Made by a program: the position numbers and the translations under genes. A stretch of 64,000 nt of DNA from Gillisella vitis (GTDB lineage: Bacteria > Pseudomonadota > Alphaproteobacteria > Rhizobiales > Rhizobiaceae): NCBI RefSeq assembly GCF_021559775.1, contig NZ_CP056051.1, positions 124,001-188,000 of the forward strand, in the 5' to 3' direction. Of this stretch, positions 41,309 through 50,738 are shown piece by piece. The notes under the pieces are model-generated. The model was not told the DNA's origin and ran no database searches. It saw nothing but the letters and a program-made list of their open reading frames with translations. Each line of letters starts with the position of its first letter. The first letter of the stretch is position 1.

Positions 41309-43678
41309 TCAATCCTGTGCCTCGCGGTAGCGCGTCATAAATTCGTCCAGCCAGGCAGAGGGATCCTCTCCACAGGTCTCGCGCAACTGTTGAGCAAAAC
41401 GCACAGTGTTGGCGCGTCCGGAGAGAACGGCGACGTATTCTGACATATCGCGCAGATCAAATTCGCAGACGACACTTCCGCTCTCGCGCTTAAGCAAGAA
41501 CTTGCGGCTGCCGATCGCCATGTCCTCGCGAATAGCCTGAAATTCTCGTTCGGTGCACTTCAACCCGTCTATGTAAGCAGAGCGGTCTGCAGTGGGTGAT
41601 GGGTAGAAAATTTTGGTCATACATTGTGCTACAAGGCTTGCGCCCAACGGTGAATCGAGTACGTGCTCGGGCTGTTGTGTCGCAAGAATCAACATTCCGT
41701 TGTTCTTCCGGACGGTCAGCAGGAACTTGTCAACGACTGCTGCAAATTTCTGATTAAGCAGGTAGGCACGAAACTCATCGCAGCTCATAACGAAGCGCCG
41801 ACCATCTACCATCGCTCCTATTCGATGCAAAAGATATGCTGCGGCTGGCGCACATACCTCCTCATAGTCGAGGAGATGCGTCATATCGAAGCCCGTAATC
41901 GAAGGATCTAACTTCACTTCGTCCGATTCCCCGTCAAACGCCCAGCCGAGAGCATTGCCTCGGCACCACCGCTGCAACCTAGCTCCCGCTCCTTCGGAGG
42001 GGCCGTGCAATAAGAACTCCCTTAGGCCCGCAAGGGATCTCATGTTTGGCTCAAATGAGAGTTGCCGTTGAATACCGCGCTCTAAGCGGCGATTTTCTTC
42101 CGGTGAAATCCCTCCCCTGCCGTCGCTTTCAATCAGTGCCACGATCCACTCGCGGAGAAAGTCCCTCGCCGCTGCCGTATCCTCTAGGCCGCGCAAAGGT
42201 GCAAGACCGCTTGGGACACCTCTTCGTAGCGTTAGGTAAGTGCCCCCCGTGGCACGCACAAGCAGTTCACCGCCACGATCCTTATCGAAAAAAACGATCG
42301 TCCCGCTGCGGCCAGCCATGCTCTGCTCGAGCATTGCCAGGATGAAGGTCATAAGTGTTGTTTTTCCTCTGCCAATCGGCCCGAAGATCGCGGTCATACC
42401 AACGTCGTTTTCGTGCGGAATATAATCGAAGGGTGTCCCGCCGTTTGTACGGAAACGAGCAACCGCACCGCCCCAATGGCCCGACTTTCTGCCGATAGGG
42501 AAGTTTTCGAATGAAACCAATCCAGCAAAGTTACGTGACGTGATAGCTCCAGGACGGGTACGCCATCTATGGTTTCCTGGAAACTGAGACCAGTATGCAG
42601 CCTCCATTCCAATGCTTTCCTGCACGATTACAGCCCCCGCGTCCGACAAGCTTGTGCGGGCTCGCGCACCGTAGTCGGCAAGGGTATCGAGATCATCGGC
42701 ATAGACGCAAAGGCTGAGATGATGAGAACCCATAACGAATTCGCTACTGGCCAATGAATCTTCTGCTTGGGCGAGCTCACCGATCTGGGTGACTGCTTTG
42801 TCACCCGAGCTGGTCATCTGGTTAGATTTAAGGCTGAGTTTGGCGTGAGACTGTGCACGTGTTAAGAAAGAGAAACTCTGGCTCAAAACGAGTGGAAAAC
42901 TTGATAACAGGAGTATGTTAAGCATTCCGGGCCGCGTCTTTGCCGGATATTCGCGGAATGAAAAGATTGATCCAACGTAACGATCTTTTGGCGCTCTAAT
43001 CTCTAGGGCACGCTTACCGCAGATGACTCGGTCTGTATAAACGGCGGCGCCGAGGGAGCCGCTAACAACCGGCACTGGTAGAAAACGGCAAGTCATTATC
43101 AGGCGGAGGGCTTCACCAATTTCCGTGAAAAGCACCTGATTTTTTTCTCGGATGCCAAGGCGACGAAGTCCATACCCGTCAAGCGCGCCAGCGACAATAT
43201 TCCAAAGATCCTCCAGATGCCGGATCTGATGCGCAAGATCGCCTAGGTTTTTCCCATAGCGCGTGGTGAATCTGCTTCTCACTTTGCCGAGAGCGGTGCG
43301 AGGAGAAACAATGAGTGTTAGGAAGTGGTCATTTCGAAACAGCTTACCGGAGAGAACACGCTGCTCGAACGTTTCGCTTAGGCTTGACGCGAAGGCGCTG
43401 CGAAAATGGCGTACCGGCGGTGCTGGCACATCGCTGTGACGGACGAGATGGGCATATACTGAGACGTTATCATCGGCGATATTGCGAAAGAGCGTGTTAA
43501 AGGCACGGCAGCGCGCATTACGGACCTCTACTTCCTCTAGTTCGAAGGGAAGGCCACTGATATGCGCCATGGTCAAGATGGAACCGTCCTCCAGAAGAAC
43601 GATATGGTCGCTAAGGTGCCCCACGTAAGGCAGGTAGATTTCCCCAGATCTCTCGGTCCGTCCATTTGCTCCGAACAT
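41309..43678 (-). CDS. virB4: VirB4, T4SS ATPase
   Basis: 789 aa from the ATG at 43678, exactly the known VirB4 length; the frame upstream overlaps virB3. The N-terminal CagE domain includes SGEIYLPYVGHLSDHIVLLEDGS, and Walker A IFGPIGRGKTTLMTF lies near residue 435, followed by VFFDKDRGGELLVRATGG, Walker B FVMSCDEFRAYL and LILATQQPEHVL. It drives pilin dislocation and substrate transfer. Its start overlaps the virB3 stop. Confidence 0.98.
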   Translation of the reverse strand: MFGANGRTERSGEIYLPYVGHLSDHIVLLEDGSILTMAHISGLPFELEEVEVRNARCRAFNTLFRNIADDNVSVYAHLVRHSDVPAPPVRHFRSAFASSLSETFEQRVLSGKLFRNDHFLTLIVSPRTALGKVRSRFTTRYGKNLGDLAHQIRHLEDLWNIVAGALDGYGLRRLGIREKNQVLFTEIGEALRLIMTCRFLPVPVVSGSLGAAVYTDRVICGKRALEIRAPKDRYVGSIFSFREYPAKTRPGMLNILLLSSFPLVLSQSFSFLTRAQSHAKLSLKSNQMTSSGDKAVTQIGELAQAEDSLASSEFVMGSHHLSLCVYADDLDTLADYGARARTSLSDAGAVIVQESIGMEAAYWSQFPGNHRWRTRPGAITSRNFAGLVSFENFPIGRKSGHWGGAVARFRTNGGTPFDYIPHENDVGMTAIFGPIGRGKTTLMTFILAMLEQSMAGRSGTIVFFDKDRGGELLVRATGGTYLTLRRGVPSGLAPLRGLEDTAAARDFLREWIVALIESDGRGGISPEENRRLERGIQRQLSFEPNMRSLAGLREFLLHGPSEGAGARLQRWCRGNALGWAFDGESDEVKLDPSITGFDMTHLLDYEEVCAPAAAYLLHRIGAMVDGRRFVMSCDEFRAYLLNQKFAAVVDKFLLTVRKNNGMLILATQQPEHVLDSPLGASLVAQCMTKIFYPSPTADRSAYIDGLKCTEREFQAIREDMAIGSRKFLLKRESGSVVCEFDLRDMSEYVAVLSGRANTVRFAQQLRETCGEDPSAWLDEFMTRYREAQD

Positions 43679-44004
43679 TACGTCATTCCTCTTCCTCGCG
43701 ACGCCACTCTGATGGGATTGGGACTGACGCTCGCCCCGCCCCACGTGTGGCCATCAACGCTTCTCCCTGCCGTCTGGAGAAACAGCAAGACCACGCTTGC
43801 CGCGTTATAGTCACGCTCTACGACGAGCCGCGCTCCAAGCCACAGCGGCAAGAGAACAATTTCATAGAGGGGGTTCTGCACAATAACGATGAGAAACCCT
43901 GCCAACATCATAAAAACTCCAGCAAGCGTCAGCGGTACCCCGAAGAACAATGCAGGTCTCGTCGCCGCCAGATAGAGTGTGGCTTCTTCAAGATCCTTAA
44001 TCAT
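43678..44004 (-). CDS. virB3: VirB3, small T4SS inner-membrane protein
   Basis: 108 aa from the ATG at 44004 (MIKDLEEATLYLAATRPALF). Two adjacent hydrophobic helices (GVPLTLAGVFMMLAGFLIVIV and a shorter one) are followed by a hydrophilic tail ending VSPNPIRVASRGRGM, as in VirB3. It overlaps virB2 and virB4 by a few bases. It associates with VirB4. Confidence 0.95.
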   Translation of the reverse strand: MIKDLEEATLYLAATRPALFFGVPLTLAGVFMMLAGFLIVIVQNPLYEIVLLPLWLGARLVVERDYNAASVVLLFLQTAGRSVDGHTWGGASVSPNPIRVASRGRGMT

Positions 44005-44366
44005 CCCCCGCCCCCGGTAAGTGTCTGGCCGAGAAAGCTGGCTCCAAACATGATAACGATTCCGCCAACAACACCTGCCACAAGACCAAGGGAAGCGCGG
44101 CCGAACATCCACGAAACGCCGATGGCTACGATACCAAGAACGGCGAGCGATTGACCAAATGGACCGAGAATAAACGTGCAGATATTGTTGACCATAGTGG
44201 CCGGGTCAGTGCCTCCAGCGGCCTGCGCGGCAGCTGGCTCGCGGAAAAACAAACTCCAGCCGATCGCGCCACTGACGCTCGGCAAGTGCGGAACCAGCAG
44301 GCTCACAACTCTGTCCCTGAGGTCACGGATTTTCGAGAGCTCGGGGTATTTCTCAAAGCATGCCAT
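44001..44366 (-). CDS. virB2: VirB2, T-pilus major pilin
   Basis: 121 aa. A long signal region ends near SLFFREPAAAQA-AGG; the mature pilin GGTDPATMVNNICTFILGPF through IMFGASFLGQTLTGGG is almost the same as known VirB2, which is cyclised head to tail. It contains two membrane helices (FGQSLAVLGIVAIGVSWMFG; LVAGVVGGIVIMFGASFLG). Main subunit of the T-pilus. Confidence 0.97.
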   Translation of the reverse strand: MACFEKYPELSKIRDLRDRVVSLLVPHLPSVSGAIGWSLFFREPAAAQAAGGTDPATMVNNICTFILGPFGQSLAVLGIVAIGVSWMFGRASLGLVAGVVGGIVIMFGASFLGQTLTGGGG

Positions 44367-44381
44367 TATAGTGCATCTCCA

Positions 44382-45098
44382 TCAGTCAGTTCGAAAAACT
44401 TGATCTTGTTCGGAGGGCGCGCGGTCATTCAGTTCCTGCGCCTCCGGCGGCGCGGATGAGCCGTCCGCTCCAATTGCTGAGTGGGAGCGCTCGTATGACT
44501 CCCAGACGTTCCAGGGTTCTTCTGAGTTTGGCTCACCACGATCGGATTTTTTCGCCGACTGAGCCAGCGGCGGCACGAGTTGCTGAGCCGCCACTTCGAC
44601 CCTTCGCACATAACCGTTTGCGAACCCGCGTGTTGGGTCGCCGGTATTGTAAGCCGAGATTGCCCGCCTGAGGGCGAGTTGTTTTGACTCTACAGTGTTG
44701 CCGCCACGATAATGCCGTACAAGCAGATGCGCCGCGGCGGACAAGGACGCGCATGGCTCGATTGCAGTGCCGGGAGTCAGGCCCAAGTTCGCGAAATTCT
44801 TGGAGTTTACTTGCATTAGGCCTACATCAACTGAATGCCCGGCTACGAGACGATGGTCTACGCTTTGCGTAGCATCCGCATGGTTCCTGCAATGAAGAGT
44901 TTCACCGGTCGTATTGTCATGCAGCACGAGTGGATCAAACTGGCTTTCGACCTTCGCAATCGCTCCGAGTGTAGATGGAGCGACTGAAGGCGCGCATTCG
45001 CGAGCGAGCTGGTTGAATTCGGCGAAAGACAGCGGCGCAGCTTTGCTTGGCTGGATCATCAGAAGAATGATCCCGAAAGATCCCGCCGCCTTCAGCAT
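44382..45098 (-). CDS. virB1: VirB1, periplasmic lytic transglycosylase
   Basis: 238 aa. A signal peptide (LKAAGSFGIILLMIQPSKAA) precedes the SLT domain: FNQLARECAPSVAPSTLGAIAKVESQFDP with the catalytic Glu in VESQFDP, then GLMQVNSKNFANLGLTPG and ISAYNTGDPTRGF. It opens peptidoglycan for T4SS assembly; its C-terminal part may be released as VirB1*. First gene of the virB operon; a vir box lies 120 bp upstream. Confidence 0.96.
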   Translation of the reverse strand: MLKAAGSFGIILLMIQPSKAAPLSFAEFNQLARECAPSVAPSTLGAIAKVESQFDPLVLHDNTTGETLHCRNHADATQSVDHRLVAGHSVDVGLMQVNSKNFANLGLTPGTAIEPCASLSAAAHLLVRHYRGGNTVESKQLALRRAISAYNTGDPTRGFANGYVRRVEVAAQQLVPPLAQSAKKSDRGEPNSEEPWNVWESYERSHSAIGADGSSAPPEAQELNDRAPSEQDQVFRTD

Positions 45099-45215
45099 TC
45101 GTTTATTCCCCTCGGTACCGCACTAATCCTGATGAGCCATGAGATGACTCAACCGTTAACAGTCGCGATGATGTTAGGGATCTGTTACTCTCTGATTTTA
45201 TTGCCCTTACTCTTG

Positions 45216-45227
45216 GTTTCATTTGAA
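45216..45227 (-). promoter_or_regulatory. vir box upstream of virB
   Basis: The minus strand reads TTCAAATGAAAC, 11 of 12 matches to TNCAATTGAAAY, about 120 bp before virB1 in the 282-bp gap 45099-45380. The gap ends at an IS630 fragment, so the native upstream neighbour is displaced but the promoter seems intact. Confidence 0.6.
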
Positions 45228-46003
45228 GCATTGAAGCAAATCCGTTCGATTTCGTGATTGGAGACTTCTGTAAGCGACAAGCAGACCCCATCTGGCAAGT
45301 CTGATGGTGATCACGTTATGGCATCAGGGATCTGATTTTCTCTGATTGTGAGGATCTATGTCTACGCCTATGGCTAGCCCTAGTCACCGGAATCTGAAGT
45401 TCGGCTCATTGTTTTGGCAGAATCGCTTGACGGAGGCGAGGATTTGGCCGGCGGATTTCACCCATCTGTATGGCTTGGGATTCTCGTTGTGCGTTGCGAT
45501 AAACGCGTCGATGTCGGCTTCCAGTTCGGCGGTGGAACGATGACACCGCGTTGCAATTGCTTGCGCATCAGCTCTGCAAACCACCGCTCGACTTGATTGA
45601 TCCAGGAGGCTGACGTTGGCGTGAAGTGAACATGCCAATGCGGGCGGCGTGCGAGCCAGGCCTTGATCCTCGGCGTCTTGTGGGTCGCATAGTTGTCCAT
45701 CACCAAATGCACGTCCGGCCCCTTGGGCATCTCGGCGTCAATCCGCTTCAAGAAGTCGAGAAATTCGGTCGCCCTGTGACGTTTGTAGCACTGGCCGATT
45801 ACCGCGCCAGTCGCAACGTCGAGCGCGGCGAACAGGGATGTCGTGCCGTTGCGGACATAGGTATGGGTGCGCCGCTGCTCGGCGATGCCCGGCGCCATGG
45901 GCAGAACCGGCTGCTCGCGATCCAGTGCCTGGATTTGCGATTTCTCATCCACGCATAGCACGACTGCCCGATCAGGTGGCGACATGTAAAGGCCGACTAT
46001 GTC

Positions 46004-46393
46004 TTGCACCTTATCAACGAACAGGGGATCGTGGCGGAAAGCTTTGAGCCTGGTGTTCGCGTTGTTGATGTCGCGCGCCGTCACGGCGTTATAGCAAACC
46101 AGCTTTCCGATTGGCGACGTCAGGTGCGCGACGGCATTCTGGTTCTGCCGTTTGCGGCGGCAACGACGCCGTCGGAGCACGATGGTATCGAGCCGGCATT
46201 CGTGCCTCTGGCAATCGCTGCGGATGCGCCTGAGCCTGTCAATCGGTTGCCGCTGCCGAAGCTGGCCTCCGACAGGCCGAAGGTGCAGGTTTTGACGTTG
46301 GAGATTGGCTCAGACGTTGTGATGCGGGTTCCGAACGATGTATCCGTTGAACGGGTCGCCGCTCTGGTTCGCGCTGTGCGAGGAGCGCCATGA
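46004..46393 (+). pseudogene. IS66 TnpA, 5' truncated and fused to IS630 antisense sequence
   Basis: From about 46031 the frame encodes AESFEPGVRVVDVARRHGVIANQLSDWRRQVRDG, the C-terminal part of an IS66 TnpA helix-turn-helix protein. The normal N-terminus is replaced by residues read from IS630 antisense sequence (start TTG at 46004). It overlaps tnpB by ATGA. Confidence 0.8.
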
Positions 46394-46743
46394 TTGTCGC
46401 GGGCCAACGACTGCCGATCCTGATCGCAACGCGTCCGGTGGACTTCCGCTGTGGGCATCAGGCGCTGGCTCTGATGGTGCAGACCGAGTTGAAGCTCGAT
46501 CCGCATTCCGGGATTACGGTCATCTTCCGGTCGAAGCGCGGAGATCGCCTTAAAATCCTGGTGTGGGATGGCCGCGGAATGGTGCTAATTTATAAAATTC
46601 TGGAACAAGGCAGCTTTGCTTGGCCCAAGGTTCAGGATGGAACGATGCGTCTTTCCAGGGGTCAGTATGAGGCCATGTTCGAAGGTCTGGACTGGCGACG
46701 GGTGATGGCGCAACGGGTGACTGCGCCGTCTGCGGCGGGGTAA
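46390..46743 (+). CDS. tnpB: IS66 family accessory protein TnpB
   Basis: 117 aa with the TnpB hallmarks LPILIATRPVDFRCGHQALALMVQ, SGITVIFRSKRGDRLKILVWDGRGMVLIYKILEQG and W-P. Required together with TnpA and TnpC for IS66 transposition; exact role unknown. Coupled to tnpA by ATGA. Confidence 0.9.
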   Translation: MIVAGQRLPILIATRPVDFRCGHQALALMVQTELKLDPHSGITVIFRSKRGDRLKILVWDGRGMVLIYKILEQGSFAWPKVQDGTMRLSRGQYEAMFEGLDWRRVMAQRVTAPSAAG

Positions 46744-46804
46744 ATTCTGGCGGCTATCGCATTGTTTTATTTGGATTTTTGATGCCATTTTGCTATAAAG
46801 CGGC

Positions 46805-48466
46805 ATGTCGCAACCTATTGATCTCAGCTTGTATCCGGACCTTCCATCAGAGGTCGCCAAAGCCTTCGCGGAGATGCAGTTCGAGCTGTCGGTCGAGCGT
46901 GCAGCACGTCAGCATGAGCAGGCTGTGGTGGCCGAAAAGGATTTGTTCATCGCCGAGTTGAAGGAGCTGATCGAGACGCTTGAGGGTCAGGTTCATGAAT
47001 ATCGGCGCGCGAAGTTCGGGCCGAAATCGGAAAAGCTCGATCCGGCGCAGATGGAACTGGCGTTGGAAGAGCTTGAAACGGCGATTGCCGAAACACAGGC
47101 GCGGATTGCCGCCGTTGAGAAAAAGATCGAAGCCAGTGCAATCAATCCTGGAGAGGTTGGCGATCCGGACAAGGCCGTTTCTCGCAAGGAGCGCAAGGCC
47201 CGTGCACTGCCTGAACACCTGCCGCGGGTCGAGCGCGTGATCGAGCCCGAGAGCATCGTTTGCCCCTGCGGTTGCGGCAACATGGTGCGGATCGGCGAGG
47301 AACGGCTCGACCGGGTCCCGGCGCGCTACGAGGTGATCGTCACGATCCGCCCGAAATACGCATGCCCCAAGGGGCGAACGGGCGTTGTCCAGGCCAAAGC
47401 GCCGGCACATCTTTTGGAAGGGAGCTGGCCGACCGAAGCCCTTCTGGCGGAAATTGCCGTCTCCAAGCATTCCGAACATATGCCGCTCAACCGGCAGGCT
47501 GAGGTCATGGCGCGACACGGGGGGCCGATAGACCGCCCGGTCCTGGCCGATTGGATGGGGCGCACGGGCAGCGAAATCCGGTCGGTGGTTGACCATATGG
47601 CTAAACAGCTTCTGGGGGAAAGCACGCGGCTCTATGTCAACGAGACGACCGCCCCGGTGCTGGATCCGGGGCGAGGCAAGACGAAGACGGGCTATCTCCG
47701 GGCCGTGCTGCGTGACGACCGCGGCTGGAACGGTTCTGCGCCATCAGGTGTGGTGTTCCATTATCGGCCTGGGCGTAAAGGCGACTATGCCGCCGAAATC
47801 CTCGAAGGATTTAACGGCACGATCCAGGTCAATGCCTACGGTGGTTACTCTCACCTTGCCACGTCGGACCGTGTGGGCGGCGATCCCTGGAAACTGGCTT
47901 TCTGTTGGGCACACGGGCGCAGAAAGCTGATCAAGGCTGCGCCAAAGAGCGGATCACCCATCGTTGATGAAGCGCTCATTCGCATCGCCGCGCTCTACAA
48001 GATCGAAGACAGTATTCGAGGCAATGAGCCCGAACATCGTCGGGCAGTCCGACAGGAGCTGTCGCTCCCGTTGGTGGACAAGTTCTTCACCTGGATCGCG
48101 GCTCAGGCTGCACGTGTCTCACGCAAGTCAGATCTTGGAAAAGCCTTGGCATACATGCTGACACGGCAAGACGGCTTCAGGCTGTTCTTGGACGACAGCC
48201 ATGTCGATATTGACTCCAACCTGGTGGAAAACGCGATCCGCCGCCCGGCCATGAACCGCCGCAATGCGCTCTTTGCGGGCCACGATGAAGGGGGCCGAAA
48301 TTGGGCTCGGTTTGCCAGCTTGATCGGCACATGTAAAATGAATGGAATTGAGCCTTACGCCTATCTGTGCGACCTCTTCACCCGCCTCGCAAACGGCCAC
48401 ATCGCCAAAGACATCGATGCCCTAATGCCTTGGGCCTATGCCGCCCGCATAAAGGCCTCACAATGA
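46805..48466 (+). CDS. tnpC: IS66 family transposase TnpC
   Basis: 553 aa, full length. An N-terminal coiled coil is followed by RRAKFGPKSEKLDPAQMELALEELE, the zinc-like cluster VCPCGCGNMVRIGEERLDRVPARYEVIVTIRPKYACPKG, the DDE domain (LADWMGRTGSEIRSVVD, YGGYSHLATSDRVGGDPWKLAFCWAHGRRK) and SNLVENAIRRPAMNRRNALFAGHDEGG. Intact; because this element's left end is missing it could act only in trans. Confidence 0.92.
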   Translation: MSQPIDLSLYPDLPSEVAKAFAEMQFELSVERAARQHEQAVVAEKDLFIAELKELIETLEGQVHEYRRAKFGPKSEKLDPAQMELALEELETAIAETQARIAAVEKKIEASAINPGEVGDPDKAVSRKERKARALPEHLPRVERVIEPESIVCPCGCGNMVRIGEERLDRVPARYEVIVTIRPKYACPKGRTGVVQAKAPAHLLEGSWPTEALLAEIAVSKHSEHMPLNRQAEVMARHGGPIDRPVLADWMGRTGSEIRSVVDHMAKQLLGESTRLYVNETTAPVLDPGRGKTKTGYLRAVLRDDRGWNGSAPSGVVFHYRPGRKGDYAAEILEGFNGTIQVNAYGGYSHLATSDRVGGDPWKLAFCWAHGRRKLIKAAPKSGSPIVDEALIRIAALYKIEDSIRGNEPEHRRAVRQELSLPLVDKFFTWIAAQAARVSRKSDLGKALAYMLTRQDGFRLFLDDSHVDIDSNLVENAIRRPAMNRRNALFAGHDEGGRNWARFASLIGTCKMNGIEPYAYLCDLFTRLANGHIAKDIDALMPWAYAARIKASQ

Positions 48467-48566
48467 GCTCGTCAGATACTCGTCGGTGAGCTCATCGTGA
48501 GGCCCCAAAGGCAAAACTATCAAGCCGCTGCAAATGAAAAATCAATGGGGCGCAGACGCCGCTTAC

Positions 48567-48727
48567 AGATCAGCGAGATGATGGAGGCGCGAGACGAGCG
48601 GCGACTGCTCCGGTTCCAGAAGCAGATGGCAGCCAACAAGCTGCTGATCATCAATGAGTTGGGTTTCGTGCCGCTGTCGAAAACCGGTGCGGAATCGCTG
48701 TTCGAGCTGATCTCCCATCGTTATGAA
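48567..48727 (+). pseudogene. IS21-family istB fragment, left part
   Basis: The frame encodes MMEARDERRLLRFQKQMAAN and KLLIINELGFVPLSKTGAES and LFELISHRYE, the Walker B region of the IS21 helper ATPase IstB. It is interrupted at 48727 by an IS66 mosaic; its continuation is at 51029. The left part is cut by the IS66 end at 48566. Confidence 0.8.
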
Positions 48728-48772
48728 GTGAGCGTCCGGCGAACGGATTTTTGGTGGTTCGATCTGGCGATG

Positions 48773-49078
48773 CTATAGGACGCGTTTCATTTCATCGGCC
48801 ATGACGCGCTCAATGATCTTGGGATCGCATTGTTCGTCGACGAGGAACTGGCGGATACCACCATCCCACGTCCTGATGTCGGCGAGGAGACTTTGAAGTT
48901 CTTCAATGCCATTCTCGGTCAGACCCTTCGTGCCATCTTCACTGCCATCGCTGACGTAAACCAGTTCGCCATCGGAGATGTTGTCCGAGTTGGCCGTCAC
49001 CTCTTCGATCAGTTCGAGATTTTCGCCGATCATGCTGGCGACTTGCCTGAGTGTGTAGATGAACCTCGCGCGTGCCAT
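48773..49078 (-). CDS. Hypothetical protein of an IS66 element (101 aa)
   Basis: Starts MARARFIYTLRQVASMIGEN and overlaps the tnpC stop by ATGA. Acidic and probably helical. It is the fourth gene in the element's operon; I know of no function. It may be an accessory or passenger gene of this IS66 subgroup. Confidence 0.55.
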   Translation of the reverse strand: MARARFIYTLRQVASMIGENLELIEEVTANSDNISDGELVYVSDGSEDGTKGLTENGIEELQSLLADIRTWDGGIRQFLVDEQCDPKIIERVMADEMKRVL

Positions 49079-49872
49079 TAGGGGGCCTCGCATCGAGCGG
49101 TTGCTGGCGTCCAGTTCCATGGCAACAGGTCTTCAAGTCGGTCTTTGGGGTGATCCTGGATCCGGGTGAGTGGTGTCAGCAAAGCGGATACGCGGCCGAC
49201 CCAGTCGGCCATCACGGATCGGGAGATGTCTATCCCTAACCGGTCGTACATCTCGGACAGGCGGTAGAGGGGAATGTGATCGTCGAATTTTGCGATCATG
49301 ATATGGGCGAGCAGTCCCGGCCCTGGTTTGCCGCGCTCGATCGGCAAGGTCGGCATTTCTCCTGCCACCATCGTATCGCACTCCCTGCAGATCATGCGTT
49401 TTTCGACATGGCGGACAATCTTGACCGACGCGGGCACGTGCTCCAGAATCTGGACCACCTTGTCGGCAGCCTTCAAGAACGAGGTGCCACCGCAGGTCGG
49501 GCAATTGCAGGGAGCCGCATAGACCAGTTCTTCGGTGGCAAGACCATCGGGCAGAGGCTTGCGCTTCGGCTTTTCGGATGCGTCGCCCAACTCCGGCAAA
49601 GGCGCTTTCCCGGAGCGCATCTCAGCCTCGGCACGAGAGGCCTCGATCTCCTCCAGCATCAGCTCGAACTGCTCTATCTTCCTGTCAATCTTTTCCGAAG
49701 AGGCGCCATGCTGTCGATGGCGGAGCAGTTCCAGTTGCGCGCGAAGAAGCCCGATTATGGAGTCTCGCTTGATGACCTCGGCTTCCTGGCTCTCAAGTTT
49801 CGCCGCCTGTTCGGCGACGAGTGGGCGCAAAGCAGTGAGCTCTTCCTGACCGTCCAGCGGTCCTGTTTCCAT
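49078..49872 (-). pseudogene. IS66 TnpC with internal in-frame deletion
   Basis: From the ATG at 49872 the N-terminal half is normal (LESQEAEVIKRDSIIGLLRAQ, HGASSEKIDRKIEQFELMLEE, CPTCGGTSFLKAADKVVQIL, SRSVMADWVGRVSALLTPL). It then jumps directly to the C-terminal motif DHPKDRLEDLLPWNW. About half of TnpC, including most of the catalytic domain, is missing without loss of frame. Inactive as a transposase. Confidence 0.85.
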
Positions 49873-49942
49873 GCCCGTAAACGTAGCCGATTTGCGCCAA
49901 AACGCCAGTGCTTCGCGCGGATTTCGCTGCAAAATAAGCGCT

Positions 49943-50290
49943 TTAGCCCGTTCTCGCCGGAGCCGAAGTCCACGCTGGCCGGCGCCAGTCGATCCCTTCC
50001 ACAAGCATCGAGAGCTGCGCCTGCGTCAGGGGCGCAACGCCTTCTTTCGCCCTCGGCCAGGGAAAGTATCCGCGTTCAAGAACCTTGTAAAATAGGCAAA
50101 ACCCTTGGCCATCCCACCAGAGAAGCTTGATCCGATCGGCGCGTTTTCCGCGGAAGCCGAAGATCGCACCCGAGCCCGGTGCCTCCTTTACGACCGTCTC
50201 AACCAGCGCCGAAAGCCCATCAATGCCACGCCGCATGTCGGTCACTCCGCAGGCTAGATAGACCCGCACATTCCCAGAAGGCTCGATCAT
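49943..50290 (-). CDS. tnpB: IS66 family TnpB
   Basis: 115 aa starting MIEPSGNVRVYLACGVTDMR, with SGAIFGFRGKRADRIKLLWWDGQGFCLFYKVLERG and FPWP. Complete. Coupled to tnpA by ATGA. Confidence 0.88.
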   Translation of the reverse strand: MIEPSGNVRVYLACGVTDMRRGIDGLSALVETVVKEAPGSGAIFGFRGKRADRIKLLWWDGQGFCLFYKVLERGYFPWPRAKEGVAPLTQAQLSMLVEGIDWRRPAWTSAPARTG

Positions 50291-50649
50291 GCCGCCTCCA
50301 CGCACGCGATCAACGACCCGAGCATCCTCAGCTCTATGTCAGCCGGAACCCTCAAGCATCGACCGTTTCGTAGCGAGATCTCAATAACCGCTGGCGTCGG
50401 TGGCGTGTCAGGTCCCGGTGTAGCGCTCACCTCCTCGGTGATTTCCACCGGAAGGAACATCGCCGGTCGACCGACATAGCTGAAGGACTGCCGCCACAAA
50501 CGGATCTGGGATGGGTAAATATCATGCCGGCGAGCCACATCACCAATGCGAACACCAGGTTGATCAGCTTCCGCCAATATCTTCAGTTTCGCCGCGTCAG
50601 ACCAGCGTCGCCGACGCTCACTGCCGGACATGATCTCCATGCGAGCCAT
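50287..50649 (-). CDS. tnpA: IS66 family TnpA
   Basis: 120 aa starting MARMEIMSGSERRRRWSDAA, with the helix-turn-helix GVRIGDVARRHDIYPSQIRLWRQSF. Complete DNA-binding accessory protein of the element. Confidence 0.85.
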   Translation of the reverse strand: MARMEIMSGSERRRRWSDAAKLKILAEADQPGVRIGDVARRHDIYPSQIRLWRQSFSYVGRPAMFLPVEITEEVSATPGPDTPPTPAVIEISLRNGRCLRVPADIELRMLGSLIACVEAA

Positions 50650-50738
50650 GCAACCTCTTCGTTCTGGTATTAATGTCAGCACTAATGCTGCTTCTAATGC
50701 CAGAACATCGCCCGTTTTGCCTAATCAGCAAAATCCGC

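Larger units (their letters stand above)
45383..48566. mobile_element. IS630/IS66 chimera, copy D (3184 bp, directly repeated at 56792-59975)
   Basis: Left part 45383-46030 is the C-terminal half of the IS630 element (minus orientation) with its terminal repeat after TA at 45381-45382 and a 2-bp shorter T-run than copies A-C. At 46031 it switches to an IS66-family element (plus orientation) lacking its left end, which continues through tnpA (5' truncated), tnpB and tnpC to the right terminal repeat ending CGCAGACGCCGCTTAC at 48566. Length, gene positions and encoded proteins coincide with the copy at 56792. Confidence 0.92.

Noticed and set aside
46847..47596. 249-aa minus-strand frame (and its copy at 58256)
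   Set aside because: Antisense to the intact IS66 TnpC gene; no independent features.
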